Shown: positions 1 through 6,800 of the stretch, piece by piece | Numbering within the stretch: the stretch's first letter is position 1 | Layout of the letters: the number at the start of each line of letters is the position of its first letter | Assembly (NCBI GenBank): GCA_027023915.1 | Contig: JALVUB010000147.1 | Location: 1-7,846, forward strand | Length of the DNA: 7,846 bases | Source of the DNA: Sedimenticola sp. | Lineage (GTDB): Bacteria > Pseudomonadota > Gammaproteobacteria > Chromatiales > Chromatiaceae | Direction: 5' to 3' | Notes under the pieces: generated by a model | What the model was told of the DNA's origin: nothing | Database searches by the model: none | What the model saw: the letters and a program-made list of their open reading frames with translations, nothing else | Program-made: the position numbers and the translations under genes

Positions 1-2506
1 CCGGCGGATTGTTGCGCCGGCCCGCCAGCACCGCGTCCACCGGCGTGCAGACCGGCTCGTTCAGCGGCAGCTTGCGGTGGAAACGGGCGCCGATTTCGGC
101 CACATAATTACGCAGGGGGTTCACCAGGTCGGGACGGGTCTGAAGATATCGGGGATTCTTCGAAGGCTTGCCGTCCACCAGCCGTGGGTGAGCCGAGGAG
201 ACCACATAGCCCCTGCCCTCGTCGTAAACCGACTGTAACAGGTTGCGCATGGGTTCGGTAAAGCTGTGGAAGGTCATCACGTCTTCCACCACCTCGGCCA
301 GCTTTTTGCCTGCCAGGGGCTCGTAGTTGGCGAGGAAGTTGCCTGGGGCGGCCATGTCCTTCTCCGCCTGCTTGTCGTAGCCGGGGATGATGGCGTCGTC
401 GGGGCGTTGGAAGAGGCGGTACTCGCAGTTCCGCACCAGCTTGACGCTGGTGGGGTTCTCCTTTTCACCCGGGCGGCAGTGACCCAGGGCGCGGGCCGGC
501 ACCACCACCGAGGCGGTGATGTCGTCCTCCACCTGAAGCTTTTCGGCGGCGATAAAGTCTTGCCGCACCTTGAACACGCGCCATTTGTTGTTTTCGTCGA
601 AGCCAACCCGCAGGTAGGAGGCCACCACCTTGCGGTCGTGCAGCTTCAGCTCGTGGCCGGGGGCGCCGTCCACCACGTCCACGCTCAGGTGTTCGCGCCA
701 GTTGTTGCCCCATTCGGGACGGTAGAAGCGCTTTATCATCAGCGCCAGGGCAAGGATGCGCGGTGGGATGGATTCGAGCCAGGCGTTGAATTCGTCGGTA
801 TAGCTCGAGGAAGGCGTGAGCAGCTTGATGACCGAGCCCAGGCTGCGCTCTTCCGACAGTGGCTTGCGGGTGGGGTCGCGATCCTCATGCTCATGGCCCG
901 GCTTGAAGCGGTCGGTGTAGTCGCGGTCGAAGATCTCCTGCACCCGGTCGAGGTCGGCCTGGAGGTCGTCCACGAAGAGGGGCGAGTAGATCACCGCGTC
1001 GTTGAGCGACTTGGAGATCTCAGACTTGCCGCCCCCCGATACCGTGCTCGGCTTGTGGCAGAGCACCCCTTCGGGGTCGGTGCCCACCAGCCGCCAGGAG
1101 GGGGCGCCGGGATGCTTCTTCATCTCGATCTTGTAGCCGTTGGGCTGGATGTAGATCTTGCCCGGCTGCAAGCGGATCTTCTGTTTCTCACCGTCCTTGA
1201 TCCAGGTGATGGTCTGGCGGTTGAGATCCATGCGCAGGTCCTGGGGCACGTAGATCACTTCCGGGAAGCGCTTGTCGATGCCGTACCCCTCGGGCTGTAC
1301 TTCCATGATCTCGCCGTAGCGTTCCGCTACTTCCTCAAAAGAGTAATTGGGGTCGCGGGTGCGGCTGTCCACGCCGTACTCCTCGCCGTGGTTGCGGCGC
1401 GGGAAGGCCAGCGCCCCGCCGGCATGCTCCTCCTCGGCCAGGCCGTAAAGGTTGGCGGCATAGCCGATCTGGGTTTTCACCTCCTTTTTGCAGTAGCCGT
1501 AGTAGTTGTCGGCCAGCAGGGTGATGATGACGCCGCGCTCGTCGCGGGCGGTGACCTTGAAGGCCTGGCCCTCGTTGTACAGCTCGTCCTCTTCCTTCCA
1601 GCACATCCCCTCGCGCCGCTGGCGCTCGCCGGCCTGGTCCCAGTGGGGCAGGCCCAGCTCCTTCTTGGTGAGCTTCACCAGGTGGGGCGCCAGGATCACG
1701 CAGCCGGTATGGCCGGTCCAGTGTTCCACGTCCAGGGCGGCGTCGAACTTGGGCAGATAGGGGTTGCCGCCGTTGCCGAAGATGCTCTCCACGAAGTCGA
1801 GGTTGCTCACGAGATTGCCGGGGGCGAAGAAGCGGATCTCCATGGTTTTCTCCGGCTCCACGCCGGGCACCTCGGGACAGACCACGGGTCGCAGCAACAG
1901 GGAGACGAACATCCTCGCCGGCCGGCTGTTGGCGGCGGTGAAGGGCAGCACCATCAGCGTTTCCGGCGGGTTCAGCGCGTGGCGCAGCATGGTGGCGAAG
2001 ACCGCCTTGGGCACCGCCTTTTTGTCGCCGGGGATGGGCAGACCGCCCTCGGCGATGTGGAAGGAACCCTTGGTGGTGCGACGATCGCTGGCGGGGTTGT
2101 GGAGAACCCCCTGTTTCACCCGGTAGCTGGAGACGATCTCCGACTTGAACTCGTCCTCGCCCATGGGCAGGGAGAGTTCCCGGGCCACGCCGTGGCGGTC
2201 GAGCACGAAGGTGTTGTTGGGCAGCCGGGGCACATCGTCGGTAACGTCAGCCAGGTAGTCGTTAAGAAACGCCTCGATGCGGCGGTCGGCGGGGCAGCGG
2301 TAGCTTGACAGCAGACGGTTCTTTTCCCGATAGGTACGCAGCAGATCCTGTGCTGTTTCCAGAAAATCGGCCTCCTTGCCTTCAAGACAGGTGGGCTGGC
2401 CCGAAGAGGCGAGCTTCAGGTTGATGTAGAGATGAAGTTTTTCTCGTTCTTCTTCCAGGGCAAGGCTGGCCTGACCATCCAGCCCAAGGGACCGTTGGAG
2501 ATCCAT
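1..2506 (-). CDS. PPi-type phosphoenolpyruvate carboxykinase family protein (N-terminal 835 residues; 3' end outside window)
   Basis: Family members interconvert oxaloacetate plus pyrophosphate with phosphoenolpyruvate, CO2 and phosphate in the cytoplasm, using neither ATP nor GTP. They are unusually large (about 1100-1200 residues), which fits 835 uninterrupted residues still open at the left edge. Visible support: Tyr335-Tyr336-Gly337 followed by Lys340-Lys341 resembles the GKK/MKK metal-site motif of PEPCKs. His361 lies exactly 20 residues after Lys341, the spacing of the Mn2+-ligand Lys and His in GTP-PEPCK. A P-loop-like segment at 487-498 (SGGGKS core, Lys494) is followed by Asp513-Asp514, a candidate third metal ligand. 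Another conserved-looking segment is HWTGHTGCVILAPH at 262-275. The P-loop sits about 125 residues after His361, much farther than in classical PEPCKs. There is no signal peptide or membrane segment. The start is fixed because an in-frame TAG lies one codon upstream (2510-2512). The family call rests on recalled similarity and motif order; older annotations would say conserved hypothetical protein. Confidence 0.75.
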   Translation of the reverse strand, partial: MDLQRSLGLDGQASLALEEEREKLHLYINLKLASSGQPTCLEGKEADFLETAQDLLRTYREKNRLLSSYRCPADRRIEAFLNDYLADVTDDVPRLPNNTFVLDRHGVARELSLPMGEDEFKSEIVSSYRVKQGVLHNPASDRRTTKGSFHIAEGGLPIPGDKKAVPKAVFATMLRHALNPPETLMVLPFTAANSRPARMFVSLLLRPVVCPEVPGVEPEKTMEIRFFAPGNLVSNLDFVESIFGNGGNPYLPKFDAALDVEHWTGHTGCVILAPHLVKLTKKELGLPHWDQAGERQRREGMCWKEEDELYNEGQAFKVTARDERGVIITLLADNYYGYCKKEVKTQIGYAANLYGLAEEEHAGGALAFPRRNHGEEYGVDSRTRDPNYSFEEVAERYGEIMEVQPEGYGIDKRFPEVIYVPQDLRMDLNRQTITWIKDGEKQKIRLQPGKIYIQPNGYKIEMKKHPGAPSWRLVGTDPEGVLCHKPSTVSGGGKSEISKSLNDAVIYSPLFVDDLQADLDRVQEIFDRDYTDRFKPGHEHEDRDPTRKPLSEERSLGSVIKLLTPSSSYTDEFNAWLESIPPRILALALMIKRFYRPEWGNNWREHLSVDVVDGAPGHELKLHDRKVVASYLRVGFDENNKWRVFKVRQDFIAAEKLQVEDDITASVVVPARALGHCRPGEKENPTSVKLVRNCEYRLFQRPDDAIIPGYDKQAEKDMAAPGNFLANYEPLAGKKLAEVVEDVMTFHSFTEPMRNLLQSVYDEGRGYVVSSAHPRLVDGKPSKNPRYLQTRPDLVNPLRNYVAEIGARFHRKLPLNEPVCTPVDAVLAGRRNNPP

Positions 2507-2509
2507 GAA

Positions 2510-2517
2510 CTACCTCC
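2510..2517 (-). promoter_or_regulatory. Ribosome binding site of the PPi-PEPCK-like gene
   Basis: On the minus strand GGAGGTAG precedes the ATG, with six bases between GGAGG and the start codon. The TAG inside this site is in frame with the gene, and further in-frame stops lie at 2549-2554, so no longer N-terminus is possible. Confidence 0.85.
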
Positions 2518-2636
2518 AGATCAAGAGTTCCGCTGGCGGGAATCTTGCTTATCAATTGACTTGGGGGCGGTAAGGGTGCCCCAAGTGACAGGCAGGCGCA
2601 AGGGCAAGCGCTGGGCGGGCACGGAAGGCTGGGTTC

Positions 2637-2695
2637 AAAAAAATCGAAAAAAACCTTTTTATACAAAATAATGAAGAATTTTGTTTTTTTTGTTT
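2637..2695. repeat. Phased A/T tracts, probably intrinsically curved DNA
   Basis: A7 at 2637-2643 and A7 at 2647-2653 are spaced exactly 10 bp start to start. T5 follows at 2656-2660, then T4 at 2679-2682 and T8 at 2684-2691. Tracts in phase with the helical repeat are a known cause of DNA bending and are favoured by H-NS-type and other nucleoid proteins. The position, midway between two divergent genes, suits a regulatory role. The tracts are seen directly; curvature and protein binding are inferred. Confidence 0.5.
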
Positions 2696-2751
2696 CGAGA
2701 AATAATCCAGAGTGCTGTTGTGGATGTTTGCACTGGAGAACCGATGTTTTT

Positions 2752-2780
2752 TTGACTTCGACCAACCAGGCTGTATCCAT
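2752..2780 (+). promoter_or_regulatory. Possible sigma70-type promoter for the peroxidase/c-di-GMP operon
   Basis: TTGACT at 2752-2757 is a five-of-six match to the -35 consensus. At a 16-17 bp spacing it is followed only by a weak -10 candidate (TATCCA at 2774-2779 or ATCCAT at 2775-2780). A start near 2787 would give a leader of about 50 nt. The poor -10 could mean an activator-dependent promoter, or that the real promoter is elsewhere. Confidence 0.25.
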
Positions 2781-2802
2781 TTTCCGTCAGAAAATCGTGC
2801 TA

Positions 2803-2814
2803 CTCTTCGAAGAG
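2803..2814. promoter_or_regulatory. 12-bp perfect palindrome, candidate operator
   Basis: CTCTTCGAAGAG reads identically on both strands and lies 23 bp upstream of the peroxidase start codon, close to its ribosome binding site. It has no loop, so a DNA-binding dimer site is more likely than an RNA hairpin. It lies downstream of the candidate promoter, where a bound repressor would block transcription. It matches no regulator site that I recognise and could be chance. Confidence 0.25.
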
Positions 2815-2825
2815 CCAGGAAGGCC

Positions 2826-2830
2826 GGGAG
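2826..2830 (+). promoter_or_regulatory. Ribosome binding site of the di-haem peroxidase gene
   Basis: GGGAG ends seven bases before the ATG at 2838. It supports this start over an in-frame upstream ATG at 2712, whose extra 42 residues are polar and would bury the signal peptide. Confidence 0.65.
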
Positions 2831-2837
2831 TGGGAAG

Positions 2838-3806
2838 ATGAAAAAACGGGCAGCGATTGTCGTGACGCTGCTGACGATCATGAGCGGCGTGGTCGCGCAG
2901 GAAAGCGATTATGCAATTCCTCCGCTGGAGAAACCTGCCCATGTGGCACCCGCGGGAGTGGTGGCCCTGGGGAGAATCCTGTTTCAAGACCGCAGGTTGT
3001 CCGGTGACAACACTGTGAGTTGTGCCCACTGCCATCCCCTGGACCGGGGCGGCGCCGACGGTTTGCCGGTTTCCGTGGGGGTCAAGGGTCGCATGGGCGC
3101 CGTGAATGCACCCACGGTCTATAACATTGCCGGCTACATCGCCTATTTCTGGGACGGAAGGGCGGCCACGCTGGAAGAATTGATCCTCGACGGGCCCTTG
3201 CAGAATCCCGATGAAATGAACGCTTCCTGGGAGGAAGTGCTCGGCAAGTTGAGGAAGGATCCTGTTCTCGACGAACGGTTTCACCGTTATTTCACGCAAG
3301 GCATCACGCCACGCACTGTTTCCCGCGCCATTGCCGCGTTTTTGCGCACCCTGGTGACGCTGGACAGCCCTTTTGACCGATGGGAGAAGGGCGATCCAAA
3401 AGCGTTATCCGACGCTGCGGTGCGCGGCTACAAGCTGTTCAGCTCCTACGGCTGTATCGCCTGCCACCAGGGACGCGCCGTGGGCGGCAACATGTTCGCC
3501 ACCATGGGTGTCATGGGCGACTACTTTCGCGACCGCAACGGTGGCGTAACCCAGGCCGATCTGGGACGCTTCAATGTCACCGGAAAGGCGTCGGATAAAT
3601 ATGTCTTCAAGGTGCCTTCCCTGCGGTTGGCGGCGGTGACGCCGCCCTATTTTCATGATGGCAGTGTCGCCACGCTGGATGAGGCGGTGCGCATCATGGG
3701 CCGTTACCAGTTGGGCCGAGAGATTCCACCCGTCGACAGGGCCGACATCATCGCCTTTTTGCGCAGCCTGGTGGGCAGACATCCGATGTTGAAGGTCCAG
3801 CCATGA
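2838..3806 (+). CDS. Periplasmic di-haem cytochrome c peroxidase (CcpA/MauG family) with altered distal ligand position
   Basis: Members reduce H2O2 to water in the periplasm with electrons from small c-type cytochromes; relatives such as MauG instead oxidise proteins. The 322-residue product starts with a Sec signal peptide (MKKR, hydrophobic 6-18, likely cleavage after VVA at 18-20). It has two haem c sites, CAHCH at 62-66 and CIACH at 206-210. Against Pseudomonas CcpA, recalled from memory, it keeps the inter-haem Trp (Trp105 in FWDGRA), the active-site Glu (Glu126), the Ca2+-site residues (Asn90, Thr268, Pro270) and the distal Met of the high-potential haem (Met287 in MGRYQLG). The distal His of the peroxidatic haem (His71 there) is replaced by Val82, and there is no His between 67 and 90. 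The stop codon overlaps the start of the GGDEF/EAL gene by 4 bp, so the two are probably translationally coupled. The family is certain; whether this member is an enzyme or a sensor is not. Confidence 0.93.
   Translation: MKKRAAIVVTLLTIMSGVVAQESDYAIPPLEKPAHVAPAGVVALGRILFQDRRLSGDNTVSCAHCHPLDRGGADGLPVSVGVKGRMGAVNAPTVYNIAGYIAYFWDGRAATLEELILDGPLQNPDEMNASWEEVLGKLRKDPVLDERFHRYFTQGITPRTVSRAIAAFLRTLVTLDSPFDRWEKGDPKALSDAAVRGYKLFSSYGCIACHQGRAVGGNMFATMGVMGDYFRDRNGGVTQADLGRFNVTGKASDKYVFKVPSLRLAAVTPPYFHDGSVATLDEAVRIMGRYQLGREIPPVDRADIIAFLRSLVGRHPMLKVQP
3791..3795 (+). promoter_or_regulatory. Ribosome binding site of the GGDEF/EAL gene, inside the peroxidase coding end
   Basis: GAAGG lies seven bases before the ATG at 3803, within the last codons of the upstream gene. 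With the ATGA stop/start overlap it suggests translational coupling, and it supports ATG 3803 as the start immediately before the first membrane segment. Confidence 0.55.
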
Positions 3807-6800
3807 AGAATCGTCTTATCAAGGGGTTGTTGGCGCTCATCGTCCTGGTACTGGTGGCCAGCGCTTGGTTCTTTCTCAGTCAGCACCGGCTGCATGGCCA
3901 GCTGGGGCGATTCGCCGAAGAGCTGTTGCGGCTTCATGGGCTGGAAGTGGGGCTGGACCGGGACATGGAGCGGGTGACGGCGTTTCATACCATCAATTTC
4001 GATGCCGTCGCCGGTCTTGAAAAGACGCTTCTTGCCCAGGAGCACGCGACGGAACAGTTGGCGCAAAAGCTGTTCAGTTCGAAAGAGCCCGTTTTCTTTT
4101 GGTTGTCGGCTTATCTGAAAGCGCTGGAAAAGAAGCGGGATCTGCTGAGCCGGATGCAGCAGCACGCGGCGGTGGTGCGTAACAGCTTGCTCTACCTGCT
4201 CACCCTGGTCACCAGCAAGGAACAGAAAAAAAATGATTCACACGCCTTGTTGCACGATCTCTATGACCGTTTGTTGATGGTTCCCTTGTTTCCCAACCCG
4301 GAGGCGATGGAAGAACTGGAGTGGGCACTCCAGCAGCAGATTCAGGATGGGATCAATCCAAATGCCATGCGCCACATGCTTGTAAGCGTCCGGCACCTGA
4401 GTGTCATGACCCGGATGATGAGGGAATTCCAGGAGGTGAACAGCCATGTTCGTTTTCAACAGCTCACTTCCGCTTTTGAGAGATACCGCAAGCGTCAGAA
4501 CAACGAAGCCATTGCCATCGGCGGCGGCTTGCTGGGTCTGGTGCTGTTGCTGTTGCTATGGCTGATAAAGAGCCTGAGCAGACTGGAAAAGGTTCAACAT
4601 GAGCTGGCGAACGCTCACCAGCAGCTACAAGATGCAGTGGAGTCGCTGAATGAGGGTTTTGCCCTGTTCGATGGCGATGGTCGGCTGCGGTTGTATAACA
4701 CCGCCTTTCTGCGCCTTTATCCGTGGGTGGAACCGTTGGTGAGGAAGGGGGCCTGGCTGGACCAGCTGGATGAGGCGATCCGAAAGCGGGTCCGTCTTCG
4801 ACGTGTTGACGGCGCCGTGCTGGCCGGGGAGGAGCATTCTCCCCATGGCGGCACCTATCTTGAGGACACCGAGGACGACAACTGGTATCTGGCCCATAAC
4901 AGGCAAATCGGTGACGGCAGCGTGGTTTGGACGCGCACCGACATCACAAAAACCCGTGCCGATCAGTCCGAATTGCGCAAGTTGAGCCGGGCCATGGAGC
5001 AGAGTCCGGTATCCGTGCTCATAACCGACATCGACGGCATCATCGAATATGTCAATCCAAAATTCACCCAGGTGTCCGGTTACTCCGCGGAAGAGGTGAT
5101 CGGCGCCAAGCCGTCATTGCTGAAAAGCGGCGACATGAACGAGGCGGAGTATGCGGATATGTGGGAGACAATCCTTTCCGGCAGGGTGTGGGAGGGCGTG
5201 TTTCACAACAAGCGCAAAGACGGCTCGCTCTATTGGGAGTCCGCCCGCATAGCGCCGGTGAAGGACGATTTTGGCGAGATCACCCATTTCATCGGCATCA
5301 AGGAGGACATCACCGAGCTGCGGCGATATCAGGAGTCGCTGCGCCTGAGCGGCGTGGTGTTCGATGCCACTTCCGAGGGTATCGTGCTCACCGACGCCCG
5401 TGGCTGCGTGCGCATGGTCAACCCGGCCTTCACCCGCATCACCGGCTATGAGCCTGAAGAGGTGCTGGAACAACCGGTGTCCCGTTTTCTGGGTGAGGAC
5501 AACCAGGAGACGGTGGCCCGGGTTCTCGCCGAGATGGAGGAGAGCGACAATTGGTCAGGCGAGGTGACCAGCCACCGCAAGGACGGCAGCTGGTATCACC
5601 AGTGGCTTTCCATCACCACGCTTCACGACGAAAAGGGTGTCGCCAACGGCCATGTCATCATCTTTTCCGACATCACCCAGCACAAGGCCGATCAGGCGCG
5701 CATTCTGTTTCAGGCCAACTACGACGTGCTCACCGGGCTGCCCAACCGCGCCCTGTTGTCGGACCGCCTGCACCAGGCATTGCGGGTGGCGCGGCGACAC
5801 GAAACGGGCGTGGCGGTGGCTTTTGTCGATCTGGACCGCTTCAAGGCCATCAACGACCTCTACGGTCATGTCATCGGCGACGAGTTGCTGGAACAGGTGG
5901 CCGACCGATTGCGCCTGGCGGTGCGGGAGACCGACACCGTGGCCCGTTTCGGCGGCGACGAGTTCGTGGTGCTGCTTGAGGGGCTTGGTGGAGGCGATAT
6001 GGCCGCCGTGGTGGCGGACAAGATCATCACCGCCGTATCTCAACCCTACAGTGTGCGCGGCCGGCGGTTGACGGTGGGTTGCAGCATCGGCATCACCCTC
6101 TATCCTCATGACGTGCCTTTGGCGCTGCCCGTGGATGAGGCCGCCACCCGCCTTCTCAGCAACGCCGACATGGCCATGTACCAGGCGAAATCGAAAGGAC
6201 GCAACCAGTACCAGTTCTTCGAGCAGAAGACACAGCAAGAGGTTCGCTACAACCTGGCGCTGGAACAGGACATGCGGCGGGCGCTGGAGAAGGGCGAGTT
6301 CGAGCTTCATTACCAGCCCATTATCGATGCAGCGGAAAACCGCATCGAAAGTGTCGAGGCCCTGGTACGGTGGCGGCATCCCAAGCGGGGCATCATTCCG
6401 CCAGATCAATTCATCCCGCTGGCGGAAGAGACCGGGTTGATCTACGAGATAGGCAACTGGGTCATCCAGACCGCAACCCGCGAGGTGAAAAGATGGCACG
6501 ATGAGGAAGACTTCCCCATCGGTGTCTCGGTCAATGTATCGGCGCGCCAGCGCGAGCGCGGCTTCGGCGTGCAGAAACTGAAGGAGATGCTTGGGGAAAG
6601 CGGCTTGGCGCCGGAATATTTCACCATGGAGATCACCGAAAACCTTCTTATGCTCAACTCGGAAGAGGTGGTCTCCTGCATGCGGGGGATGAAAGAGCTG
6701 GGGGTGAGTCTGTCGGTGGACGATTTCGGGACCGGCTACTCATCGCTGGGCTATCTCAAGCAGTTTCCCGTGGATCTGTTGAAGATCGACCGTGCCTTCA

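Larger units (their letters stand above)
2507..2837. other. Divergent intergenic region, AT-rich, no gene
   Basis: This 331-bp gap separates the divergently transcribed PEPCK-like and peroxidase genes and must hold both promoters. Short reading frames cross it on both strands, but none has a good ribosome binding site or recognisable protein content. The half nearer the PEPCK-like gene (to about 2635) is GC-rich like the genes. From about 2637 to 2800 it becomes strikingly AT-rich, with long A and T runs. A TATAAA on the minus strand at 2658-2663 could be a -10 for the leftward gene, giving a leader of roughly 145 nt, but no good -35 sits 17 bp upstream. No convincing intrinsic terminator, riboswitch or FNR box was found. 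Confidence 0.7.

Noticed and set aside
266..2308. 680-residue open frame on the plus strand opposite the PEPCK-like gene
   Set aside because: Its composition (rich in His, Val, Gly, Leu with repetitive low-complexity texture) is typical of the antisense of a GC-rich gene. It has no recognisable domain, and the minus-strand frame has a strong ribosome binding site and PEPCK-like motifs.
2545..2562. Possible FNR/CRP-like box around TTGCTTATCAATTGAC
   Set aside because: One half-site (ATCAA) is present, but the partner at the required four-base spacing does not match TTGAT on either strand.
2712..2837. Longer N-terminus of the peroxidase from ATG 2712
   Set aside because: The extra 42 residues are not signal-like and would place the evident signal peptide internally. 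ATG 2838 has a suitable GGGAG.
2382..2881. Short open frames in the intergenic region on both strands (2382-2780 and 2552-2881 minus, 2432-2671 plus)
   Set aside because: They lack good ribosome binding sites, run through A/T tracts giving Lys/Phe-rich low-complexity protein, and overlap real gene starts.
3453..3467. Possibility that the cytochrome is a mono-haem or degraded peroxidase
   Set aside because: Both CxxCH sites and the main CcpA landmark residues are intact. Only the distal His position is changed.
5555..6499. 314-residue open frame on the minus strand inside the GGDEF/EAL gene
   Set aside because: It is antisense to the clearly conserved GGDEF and EAL coding sequence and shows no domain of its own.
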